Shown here: positions 8,301-14,060 of the stretch, one piece after another
Position numbering within the stretch: the stretch's first letter is position 1
Layout of the letters: each line of letters starts with the position of its first letter
Assembly (NCBI GenBank): GCA_026770615.1
Contig: MU631441.1
Location: 26,327-40,386 of the forward strand
DNA length: 14,060 bases
Direction of reading: 5' to 3'
Source of the DNA: Pavlovales sp. CCMP2436
Lineage: Eukaryota; Haptophyta; Pavlovophyceae; Pavlovales
Translations under genes and position numbers: made by a program
The notes under the pieces: generated by a model
Seen by the model: only the letters and a program-made list of their open reading frames with translations
Databases searched by the model: none
What the model was told of the DNA's origin: nothing

Positions 8301-8391
8301 CGAACGCGAGCAGCGTCGCGTAGCAAACCAGCGCGCCGGCCGCGATGCAGTTCGCCGTACCCGGCCTGTCGATTGCGATCGGGGCCAGCAT
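5350..8391 (-). CDS. Histidine kinase rhodopsin: rhodopsin-PAS-HK-receiver-HPt (979 aa)
   Basis: Likely a membrane photoreceptor that drives a His-Asp phosphorelay. The coding sequence is 8391-7828 joined to 7725-5350. I start at the first ATG, 8391, because upstream codons in the frame lack ATG. Eight hydrophobic helices fill residues 14-290. Helix 3 has R115-W-C-E118-W119, matching the Arg/counterion/Trp pattern of type I rhodopsins, with Glu as counterion. Helix 6 has W228, and helix 7 has D270-V-A-A-K274, the retinal Schiff-base lysine. A PAS-like domain (about 299-434) ends in VIRDISDR. The DHp His is H472 (RHEVKNG). The ATPase has an N-box with N590 and N594 (HRNAISNACKYG), an atypical G1 region (NRPGEGH) and GDGAWI. 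The receiver has D714, D715, phospho-acceptor D771 (LSDENLDVDDG), S810 and K831. The HPt has H903 (HAIKGNMQSLG). Family knowledge: algal rhodopsin kinases such as Chlamydomonas HKR1 have a similar front end, but that protein ends in a cyclase, not an HPt. An output regulator must lie elsewhere. Confidence 0.9.
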   Translation of the reverse strand: MLAPIAIDRPGTANCIAAGALVCYATLLAFAFATGEKQALMPSERLAAGIAALILFTALLIRGLEKLVRPSAITGVGTMMLTVHWIACCTNLLMALAPMPILIDPFTHCRVHLVRWCEWTTLAFVMSFTVEAIDSYDFARPIAFGLTQGGSTICGYILPFTVGPVSWGIVMTISFILYADLLRRVYIKVRPAKPTRAATRACSHPRAHIDLCLLSYPPPPFQFSYTLEQPAGWPKGGSPQKRDAYRRWISARRLIASCAVMWTAFVLDYFGAWLADVLDPCQRGDASCRHVPAAWPFVLDCIVDVAAKMSYAIVLSEIYESVPVLYELELSEWFVAQMSIVWENSSDVLVISTRSDPNGLVSTTASGSLHELIGISAVGFTSTTTHNYTECTEESLTTPHEYFFLHMVNTAWNESMKIKPDASGGPTVFLREYRMERTGLRTLGCEAHASALPDGSALVMVIRDISDRISRHNAEKALLRETAEKRLISETVSRQKDEEANRFTRHEVKNGMLSAMSALTSLEELHKHGISSGAIVLGEYDRAFSSRLGELHGMLQHTLSTVLAQAMARDVLHGAYTPRPEPINLRNVLVRCAGHAERFEMRTLVEPFPVLELDPKLVFHIHRNAISNACKYGEHGGEVRTELDHVQGQLTLRVFNRPGEGHAKLLALDDTGCIFKKGVRLHPTDSVSSGDGAWIMTKCAEAMDGTCSIAFSEQGTVFEFKCTAHEHVGDEQIISFVMPRHVRAIGIDDAPVQRIIMRSMFNILGVPPENVTLWGSTSEEIDGFDALLAEEVRQHPECIFIVLSDENLDVDDGLRTVSGSEHLERVRGMLTADQEARTLLLVRSANDSDADLELYSSRAHGSLAKDPLQREGLLRAIVPQWLRRFGSFAREVRATDNVVFSAEQLHDALATEVCELLARIEGEDAWVDWSRTWRLLHAIKGNMQSLGRGKSQRVVMTIERMRCLVEAPVDWADVWQGLRADVFTALAVPSIDEQLASPGRISGSGTATSHGSR
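7726..7827 (-). other. Phase-0 GT-AG intron of 102 bases in the rhodopsin kinase gene
   Basis: On the minus strand the donor is AAG/GTGCGG and the acceptor is a poly-C tract followed by TTCCAG/TTTTCG. The interval is exactly 34 codons and contains no stop, so the frame stays open through it. It translates to a Pro/Arg/His-rich, low-complexity peptide. Removing it joins helix 5 (ending RRVYIK) directly to FSYTLEQ. Splicing is therefore inferred from the splice signals and from peptide quality. Confidence 0.8.
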
Positions 8392-8581
8392 GATGAGGCG
8401 CGGAAACGGCGACGCGGCTGTGAGCAGCGGGGTAACGAAGGATGCGGGCACGAACGAGCTGTGGCGATACTGTTGTGCGAGCGCGAGACCCAAAGCGCCG
8501 TCGACTCTGCCCACCACTTATCACACAGCAACCGAGGGGGAACGAATCTCTGAACGAATGTGAATCGGTTCGGCTGACGAC
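8392..8581 (-). promoter_or_regulatory. 5' flank of the rhodopsin kinase gene
   Basis: The frame stays open to 8517 but contains no ATG there. It is either 5' untranslated sequence or the end of an upstream exon (a CTGCTCACAG string resembles a 3' splice site). The base at -3 of the chosen ATG is A, favourable for eukaryotic initiation. No TATA box or named motif stands out. Confidence 0.3.
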
Positions 8582-8944
8582 GCTTTAATCAAGATTATCG
8601 AGATTTTCATAAATAAATTTAAGTACAATAACGTCCAGAAGGGTGAACCGATTTCTGTTGGTGTCGTCGTCGCCGCCCGCTGCCGAGGTTTCGCTGTTGT
8701 CGCAGACACAGCAGGTTTTGCTGCCGGCGCTGCCGCTGCACGTTATTTTTCAAGCCGCAAGCGAGTCTATCACAGAGTTCATCACCGGGGTAATCAGTCC
8801 ACTGGTGAACTGGGTAGGCAAACCCGGCAAACACGCGAATCGAGTGATGAGAGCAGCAGTGGTGACGACGACGGGAAAAGAAACCGGCGGGCCTGACGCG
8901 GTGACGGCAAATTTGGCGAGGACTCTGGCACCTCCGGCAACTCA

Positions 8945-9074
8945 ACGATATCATTTTTTTGTCAGTGATGGGCCTTCAGCGCACAAGCGCAGCTGGAGGT
9001 ACCTGCGGGCACGGCGGATTCACTCGCGAGAGTGACGTCGTCATGAACCGACGATGACGGGTGTCGAGCGGAAT
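8945..9074 (+). repeat. Dispersed repeat RD, copy 1 (decayed coding tail)
   Basis: It shares long blocks with 11482-11614, including CAGCTGGAGGTACCTG, GGCACGGCGG, GAGTGACGTCGT, ATGAACCGACGA and TCGAGCGGAATA. In the other copy a frame reads FVNDGPTAEW and then LEVPAGTAGSLSRVTSL to a stop. Here FVSDGPSA matches but a one-base deletion shifts the frame before the LEVPAGT part. This is consistent with the 3' end of a multicopy protein gene, now broken. Confidence 0.65.
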
Positions 9075-9233
9075 AAATTATAAAATATCAGAGATAGGTA
9101 TACAAAAAATGTCGAGCGCTAATGCGCAGCTCGCCCAACCGCCAGGGGCGGTAACCTCCAGCCCCTGGTGTAGTCATAGGCGGCGGGGTGACTCAATAAT
9201 CCTCCACTTATCTTCTTTAGTGTTAGATGGTTA

Positions 9234-9347
9234 CCTAACACTGAGTGTGTGTTAGTTCTAACTTCGCACTCGCAACAGCGAACATACCCTCGACCGGCCG
9301 GGGCCTTACCTAAAACACACTCAAAAGGGCCGAGTGTTAGGAAAACG
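9234..9347 (+). repeat. Repeat RC module 1, with CTAACAC/GTGTTAG motifs
   Basis: It begins CCTAACACTGAGTGTGTGTT and ends AAAAGGGC...GAAAACG. It aligns throughout with module 2, exactly 400 bases downstream (9634). GTGTTAG at 9220, CTAACAC at 9235 and GTGTTAG at 9249 could pair in alternative hairpins. Confidence 0.7.
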
Positions 9348-9540
9348 CCGCTTTCTAAAACATAATATATACAAATAAAATCTTGATGAAAATCTTGATT
9401 AAAGCACCAGGAGCAAATTTACGGGGAGCCATCGAAATCTCTCTGCGAGCAGCCACATAGAGTATTTAATTCCATGGACCTTCTTTGTGGCTGGTTCGCA
9501 GCAGCCTGCTCGTTGGCTGGACACCTAACACTCATTGATC
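9348..9540. other. Spacer between RC module 1 and RB copy 3
   Basis: AT-rich near 9355-9405, where the right inverted-repeat arm lies, then mixed composition. A further CTAACAC occurs at 9525-9531. No gene is seen. Confidence 0.4.
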
Positions 9541-9612
9541 CGAGTGTTTCTCAACACTTGGGTTCGGTGGAGACCTGTCAGGGGACGGACGTATTTCTAG
9601 ATATTTACACTC
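9541..9612 (+). repeat. Dispersed repeat RB, copy 3 (partial)
   Basis: It retains the right half of RB: GTTTCTCAACACTTGGGTT, GGAGACCTGTCAGGGGACGG and ACGTATTTCTAGATATTTAC. The GACGGTATCCG half is absent. It sits between the two RC modules. Confidence 0.7.
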
Positions 9613-9633
9613 AGGTGGCTGACATCCTGGACT

Positions 9634-9742
9634 CCTAACACTGAGTGTGTGTTAGATTCAACCTCACACACCCAGCAGCTAACACGTGCTCGGACGGCTG
9701 GGCCCCCACCTAACACACAACCAAAAGGGCTTGCCGAAAACG
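9634..9742 (+). repeat. Repeat RC module 2, with CTAACAC/GTGTTAG motifs
   Basis: Partner of 9234-9347. The first 22 bases are identical and the remainder alternates identical blocks with substitutions. Extra CTAACAC motifs occur at 9679 and 9710. Confidence 0.7.
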
Positions 9743-10057
9743 TTACAGTTAGTTATACTATCACACACTAAGATAACTCCTAGCACTCCTATCTGTGAAA
9801 GTTTCTAGTTAAACGTCCGTCCCCAATACTCCCATCTGTGCATAATATGCCTTCCGGGGCAATGGCGTTCATAAGGGCTGGCAGTTCAGGCTTTCCTATA
9901 TTTTGAGCGTGTTTATAGTTTCTAAAGCAAAATCAGGCAACGGCGAGTGATCCTATATATATATATATATAATTCAGCGTGGAAGTGCCCTCCGCGCCTT
10001 GGACCGCCGCTGTCTGCAGCCACCAAGCGAAACAGGTCCGAACTTAAGGAAATACCG
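9743..10057. other. Intergenic stretch with a short TA microsatellite
   Basis: No gene is supported. A (TA)9 run lies at about 9954-9971. Two similar strings, CTCCTATCTGTG and CTCCCATCTGTG, lie near 9786 and 9828 and look like a small local duplication. Confidence 0.5.
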
Positions 10058-10324
10058 ATGCCGGGTATGGTTCCCGTAATCGTTACGTTATGTTATGACG
10101 CCTCTTCTACCGCCTGTGGCGCAGTCTCTGCGTCCAGGAGGCCCCGGGTGTCAGCGTCTGAGCGTCACTCTGTTGAGTTTCAGCGTCACCTTGCAGTGAT
10201 ACCAAAACGCCGACTAAGCTCCGAAGCAGGCGATTTCGTTTCGGGTTTGGTTGAAAATATGTTTCACTGCGGTGTGTCGCCCCACGCAGCGACGCAGTCC
10301 ACATTGCGCCGCATGACAGTGTAA
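10058..10324 (+). CDS. Doubtful hypothetical protein (88 aa)
   Basis: A plus-strand frame starts ATGCCGGGTATGG and runs to a stop at 10322-10324. The product (beginning MPGMVPVIVTLCYDA) has no recognisable motif, signal peptide or membrane segment. Codon use is not clearly different from chance in a mixed-composition region. The opposite strand also stays open in places. It is listed only because nothing else occupies this stretch. It could equally be non-coding. Confidence 0.15.
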   Translation: MPGMVPVIVTLCYDASSTACGAVSASRRPRVSASERHSVEFQRHLAVIPKRRLSSEAGDFVSGLVENMFHCGVSPHAATQSTLRRMTV

Positions 10325-10482
10325 GTCATCGGGTACATAGCCCATTGCAACGCCGAAACATGCCTGCAGATGCCATTTGCGAGATGGAAGGTCGTCGGGC
10401 CGAGGGCTGTCAAATTTCAAATCGAGACACCCGCCCGCCTCATCCCACGGTGGTTATCACTAAACGGGTTTTTGTGGCGGCA

Positions 10483-10653
10483 TACAGGGGATCGCGGGCA
10501 ATAAGAAACTATCGTGTTATGAAATTGAGCCTTGTTTTTTTGCCCATCAATAGTAATTTTTAGCCAAAAGTTAATAATTGTTTGTATGTAATTTGCTAAG
10601 AAACTCAGCCTCAGCTCAAAAAGCGCCGTTCTTATTGCCCGCGATCCCCTGTA
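10483..10653 (+). mobile_element. MITE copy 3 (best preserved)
   Basis: This 171-base element has perfect 25-base terminal inverted repeats. The left end is TACAGGGGATCGCGGGCAAT followed by AAGAA, and the right end is its exact reverse complement. The outermost TA at each side fits a TA target-site duplication. The interior carries TTTGTATGTAATTTGCTAAG and matches copies 1 (same orientation) and 2 (inverted). Perfect arms suggest the most recent insertion of the three. There is no ORF of its own. Confidence 0.92.
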
Positions 10654-10662
10654 TCAATCACC

Positions 10663-10685
10663 GGGGAGGGGGGGAGGGGGGGGGG
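10663..10685. repeat. G-rich tract
   Basis: Runs of 4, 7 and 10 G separated by single A bases follow ten bases after the MITE. It may form a G-quadruplex. C-rich runs follow at about 10776-10796. Confidence 0.8.
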
Positions 10686-10838
10686 TACAGCGCAGCCCGC
10701 CATACATAGTACCCTTCCCCCCTAATGGCCAATTACCTGTTGGTTTCCCACCCATGACGGTGGCCACATCACTGCCCCTCTCCCCTCCCCCTCCCACACG
10801 TGCACGCCCATCGATCCTCAGTCAGAAAAAACGGCGTC
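10686..10838. other. Pyrimidine-rich spacer with no gene
   Basis: CCCTTCCCCCC and CCCCTCTCCCCTCCCCC tracts dominate. Nothing coding or structured is recognised. Confidence 0.4.
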
Positions 10839-11107
10839 GAAGTTCACACCGCAATCCAAAATAACCCGCCGCACCAGAAGCTCAAGCAACGGCGAGGCAA
10901 CTCAATTTTGGCACTTAGTTTGCAACCGCTGATATAATCCTGAATAGCCCGCAACAACGGTGACACCTCAGTGACGTGCTTCATGGGCACGGACGGCCCG
11001 ATAGGCGTTCCGCTGGTAAAGTCACTTAAGAAGTACGCAGACGGCCGGCCGAAAAATGAGCTGGAGACGGCAGTGGTCGCGCCGCTACAGGCGCAACACC
11101 GCGTTGC
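10839..11107 (+). repeat. Dispersed repeat RA, copy 2
   Basis: It matches 525-807 in the same orientation. Its left part still resembles the coding tail of copy 1 (EVHTAIQN against EMHTEAQN) but no longer ends at the same stop. Similarity ends abruptly at about 11107, after GCGCAACACCGCGTT. Confidence 0.75.
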
Positions 11108-11295
11108 AAAACTCGGAGGGACAGCTTGGCTACCCAAAGGGTGTGGCATGCCTCTTTGCTCGAGGCAAGGTGCACCTTTCCCATGGCATGTGCTATCTTA
11201 ATCAGGAGTTTACGTTCCTGGGCCTGCCACTTGCCGTTAGTGGTTAGGAGGTGCCCCAGGTATTCATAAATTTTGTCCTTTGGCGTCTTGGGCAC
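11108..11295 (-). pseudogene. Reverse-transcriptase C-terminal scrap of a non-LTR retrotransposon
   Basis: The minus-strand frame reads KDKIYEYLGHLLTTNGKWQ, then a basic helix (ERKLLIKIAHAMGKVHL) and LWVAKLSLRVLQ. The Y-x-YLG followed by a short turn and a Gly-x-W is the usual end of the palm/start of the thumb in LINE reverse transcriptases (established family pattern). The catalytic YxDD box is not present in the window on this strand. The fragment runs into repeat RA at about 11107 with no proper end. It lies opposite in direction to the retrotransposon at 11821 and so belongs to a different insertion. Confidence 0.6.
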
Positions 11296-11481
11296 CTCTA
11301 TGTGTGGGGAGTTTGCATCCCTTGATGGTAGGCAGACGCAGGCTTTCTGCGTAAGCGAGGACCAGACTATTTACCATTTTCATGAACGTGGGCGGCTGGC
11401 GGGACGAGGGCGACAGCGGCACAAGGACGACGGCGGCGACGAAGAGGAGTTGGAGTGGACCTGGGCGCGTTCAGGAACATT
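11296..11481. other. Spacer with an Asp/Glu-rich plus-strand frame
   Basis: The plus-strand frame here reads KDDGGDEEELEWTWARSG and runs into the RD repeat. It may be the upstream part of the same lost protein. No family is recognised. Confidence 0.35.
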
Positions 11482-11614
11482 ACGATATATTTTTTGTCAA
11501 TGATGGCCCTACAGCTGAATGGATGCAGCTGGAGGTACCTGCTGGCACGGCGGGTTCACTCTCCAGAGTGACGTCGTTATGAACCGACGACGATGAGGGG
11601 TCTCGAGCGGAATA
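11482..11614 (+). repeat. Dispersed repeat RD, copy 2 (coding tail intact to its stop)
   Basis: The frame reads FVNDGPTAEWMQLEVPAGT, then AGSLSRVTSL and TGA at about 11579. The acidic frame upstream lies in another register, so this copy is frameshifted too, close to the T-run at 11490. The partner is 8945-9074. Confidence 0.65.
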
Positions 11615-11660
11615 CCTTATATATTATTGCTGCATAGTTAAACGTCCGCCTCCCCGGGAG

Positions 11661-11790
11661 GCTCACACTGGACCCAAGTGTTGAAAAATACTCAGATCCA
11701 GGGTTTCCACCCCGGGCACACGAATACCGTCTCCACCGCTAAATATCCCTCTGTGAAGAGCGACAGGCAGGAGGCATCATTGCAAGTGCC
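11661..11790 (-). repeat. Dispersed repeat RB, copy 4 (inverted)
   Basis: Reverse complement of copy 1 at 834-990, including the stretch corresponding to TCGCTCTTCACAGAGGGATA and TTCAACACTTGGGTCC. It differs by an inserted CCGGGGTGGAAACCC segment in the middle. Confidence 0.75.
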
Positions 11791-12689
11791 CATGACGTAG
11801 CGTCAATACAACCACTTTATATGGGAGCATCAGACTTACCTGATGATTTCCTGTCCACGATGCTTACAGCAATAGTAGAGGCCACGCGCCTTCGCTGCAC
11901 AATAGGGCCCCATGTAGCAAGAGAACGCTTGTGCGCCCCCCTGAACGCGATGGCCTGGTCTGGTGGACCCGCGTGCCCAAAACGCGGGCGAAAAAGTATC
12001 AGCCATGCTGCGCCTTCTCACCTCACCCGTAGAATCCGCAACGCACGCCCTCGCGGCACATGAATCGAGTATCGCCCAAAACGGACCCGCGAGGCAAGCC
12101 AAGGCAAAAACGATGCCAACCGCAAGGGGAGCGATCAAAAGTCATTCCGAAGCACCCCAGGGGGAAGAAAATGGGATATATTCGAGAACTATGCATGCCT
12201 GCAAATAACACCTATGGGTGAGCTCGCCCCTGCCCTACTATGGCCAGCCCTAGGTGCCACCCGCCGCGCAAAACCCGAAGTGGCTTCGGTCACCCTAGCA
12301 TCAATGAGCGCCTGTCGTGTACTAAACTTGGCAAAACTGCGCACCGCAAACATAGCCCCCACTTTAATGACACAGAAAGACAATTGACAGCCATAAGTGC
12401 AGCCGAAGAAGACATATTAAGGACATGCGGCAGCGCTATAAGGGACACGGTCATAGCTCTTCAAAATGCCCTACCGATGCATGCAAACACGGCTGCAGTA
12501 ACAAAATTGCAGCCAAGACCCTGTTCGCACAGGAATAAGGCCAACATTTAGGCGCTTACACCCCGAGCAGCTGGAAATATTACGGGAAATCCTGCCCGCG
12601 CTCACGTCGGCATTATGCGGACCTATGTGCTTCCGGTTCGTCACACGCCACACAGCACTCATACATGCACTCAAACACCAACTACCGAC

Positions 12690-13201
12690 AGCGGAGAAAC
12701 CACAATTGTGCACCCCGGTTCATTTATCAAACCAGATGGAAACGGCAAGGCTCGAGCAGCCGGTGCGGCGTGTTTTTACGTACTCCCATCACACCACATC
12801 CGCGGCACGACACATGCCCCAAAGGCACATATCCTCACCTGCACATTCTCAGGTGATCAACCAGTTGTCAACGCAGAATGCAATGCGGTCTCACTTGCCT
12901 TACAAGCACTGACTCACGAGCAAGAGCTATTCATCGGATGGGACCATGCCACAGGCGTAAAACGCCTAGACTGGCACAGACGACACCTAGACCGCAACCC
13001 CCTACCACACGGGTTAGGAGATCTCACGAGCTATGATGCAAACCCTCACTTCTACCGCCTACTTAGCCTCAAACACCGTAACGAGGCGCACGGACGCTAC
13101 AGGAACGCGGCTCACACTGCGGCTCATACCAAATCGGATGATGAAGTAGCCAGAATTCTACATACACCGGGAGCGGTACGTCACGATGACGCCTCGAGAG
13201 C
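12690..13201 (+). pseudogene. RNase H-like domain of the retrotransposon
   Basis: The frame reads VHPGSFIKPDGNGKARAAGA, CFYVL, then VVNAECNAVSLALQAL and LFIGWDHATGVKRLD. This follows the RNase H layout of strand 1-3, the Glu helix and the second Asp. Candidate catalytic residues are D at codon 12735 (PDGNG), E at 12876 (NAEC) and D at 12942 (GWDHATG). VHPGS resembles a decayed YTDGS box, so the first Asp may actually be lost. The later segment AAHTAAHTKSDDE could correspond to the KVKAHTG loop. A frame shift at about 13200 leads into the tail. Confidence 0.55.
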
Positions 13202-13204
13202 TAG

Positions 13205-14060
13205 AATAGTGACAGCAAAGGCGCTAAAGAAAGTGACCCGGCTCTTCATCTCCACACACGAGACGACAACTGGCGCAGCCAGGCTGATTTGCCTCCTCAC
13301 CTCCAACCCCCGGCCGTCATAAAACTCGCGCAGAACGCAATGAGCGACTGGGGCTCAAAGGCAGTAGCAGTACACAGAGAAGCCGCCACAGTACAGCTCA
13401 CAAAAAACACGCTCACGGCCCATTGCTGGATGTGATGATGTCTCCTGGCAATAGCGGCCACTGCGACAGAAGACATCATCACATCCAACCAACGAGTAGC
13501 ACGCCATGCGCTAATAGACAGAGTTGCGAGGGAACGCCTAGAGAAGAGAGGCCCCGTCAAACATGCCCCAGGCATAGGTAGAATGGCCAATGTAGAAGCC
13601 ACGTGGACAAAAGAGAGCACGATGGCTCTGCGCCTCCCACGAGTTAGAGGCAAACAGCGACCCACGGAAATGTACACCGAACACATGGCCAGATTGTTAC
13701 TCGGATCATCATACCGCCACAATGCCGAGTAGGCAGCAGAATTCCCGGCAATGGCCATCACTACAATTACCATTGACGGAAAGTCCAAAACAATGGACCT
13801 CGCCTGTCCCCTATGCAAAGCACCTAACTCACAAGACACAAAATACCACCTATACCACGAGTGCTCGTCAACGAAAAAGCACCGCCACGACCTCCACCGC
13901 TCCCTCTGCAAGGAACTGGCCCCGCGCCTGGGACCCGCAAACTCAAAATCAATGGCGAGACACAAGATATCTCGACCGGACTACTTCACCGGAAGGGTAG
14001 GATTAAGTGTCAAAGAAGAGCTCATAAAGAAAGACGTCGACACCGGTGACGCACCCAAGC
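13205..14060 (+). pseudogene. C-terminal zinc-motif region of the retrotransposon
   Basis: A single frame runs to the window end, broken by TGA TGA at 13433-13438 and TAG at 13730-13732. It opens with LHLHTRDDNWRSQADLPPHL and later contains MALRLPRVRGKQRPTEMYTE and LLLGSSYRHNAE. At 13805-13864 it has a C-x2-C-x10-H-x4-C motif (CPLC...HLYHEC), the kind of zinc-binding end found downstream of the RNase H or reverse transcriptase in many LINEs. The frame is still open at 14060, so the true end lies outside. A 222-codon open frame on the opposite strand is a shadow. Confidence 0.65.

Larger units (their letters stand above)
8582..9405. repeat. Inverted-repeat pair bounding an 824-bp segment
   Basis: GCTTTAATCAAGATT at 8582-8596 is the exact reverse complement of 9391-9405. 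Similarity continues inward as ATCGAGATTTT against ATCAAGATTTT. The arms could be terminal inverted repeats of a mobile element whose interior includes RD copy 1 and RC module 1. The interior has open frames but no recognised transposase. Confidence 0.4.
11821..14060 (+). mobile_element. Decayed non-LTR retrotransposon, 3' part, running off the window
   Basis: One long plus-strand coding trace switches frame several times. Protein-like stretches occur in one frame at 11821-11960 (start MGASDLPDDFLS), in others at 11963-12205, 12211-12387 (ELAPALLWPALGATRR), 12370-12550 and 12520-12690, then as an RNase H-like part, then as a zinc-motif tail. The abutting and overlapping frame changes, plus stops in the tail, indicate an old inactivated copy. 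The reverse-transcriptase core (YxDD) is not seen here, so the copy is 5'-truncated or too decayed to read. An RNase H plus CCHC end is typical of several LINE clades. I cannot place the clade. Confidence 0.65.

Noticed and set aside
8392..8517. Upstream extension of the kinase protein beginning at a GTG codon at 8517
   Set aside because: GTG is not a normal start in nuclear genes. The first ATG in frame is at 8391, which still precedes the first membrane helix.
8643..9035. 130-codon plus-strand frame
   Set aside because: It begins at GTG, has no recognised motif and ends in the frameshifted RD repeat. It may include old coding sequence but cannot be supported as a gene.
9541..9612. RB as a tRNA-derived SINE with a B-box-like GGTTCGGTGG
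   Set aside because: The match to the pol III B box is poor and no A box or poly-A/T tail recurs among copies.
13297..13965. 222-codon minus-strand open frame with hydrophobic stretches
   Set aside because: It lies opposite the retrotransposon tail, whose CCHC motif and LRLPRVRG-type text are more protein-like despite three stops.

Overview
This is nuclear DNA from a unicellular eukaryote, most likely a photosynthetic protist. Three things point that way. A GC-rich gene is interrupted by a GT-AG intron with a poly-C tract before its 3' splice site. It encodes a microbial-type rhodopsin fused to a histidine kinase, an architecture known from algae. It is surrounded by AT-rich, microsatellite-rich, transposon-littered DNA. 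Start codons, intron and repeat content do not fit a bacterium. The exact lineage (for example haptophyte, pelagophyte or prasinophyte) cannot be fixed from the sequence alone. No tRNA, rRNA or CRISPR array is visible.

Layout: 1-490 is a G-tract, a CATA microsatellite and AT-rich DNA. 490-3600 is a mosaic of decayed repeats: dispersed families called here RA, RB and RF, two copies of a 170-bp TA-flanked MITE, a 412-bp element with terminal inverted repeats, and a broken copy of the gene found at 4194. 4194-4916 is an ORF of unknown function, part of a repeated family. 5350-8391 (minus) is the main gene, a 979-residue sensory histidine kinase rhodopsin. 8400-11800 is again repeat mosaic: RC modules with clustered CTAACAC/GTGTTAG motifs, RD, further RA and RB copies, a third MITE and a reverse-transcriptase scrap. 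11821-14060 is a frameshifted non-LTR retrotransposon with an RNase H-like region and a C-terminal CCHC zinc motif, running off the window.

The highlight is the rhodopsin kinase. Its order is eight predicted membrane helices (with the retinal lysine in DVAAK and a Glu at the usual counterion position), PAS, DHp, GHKL ATPase, receiver and HPt. This is a complete His-Asp-His phosphorelay behind a light sensor in one chain. No partner response regulator is present in the window. Repeat family names (RA-RF) are my own labels. All homology statements rest on reading the sequence by eye, not on database searches.
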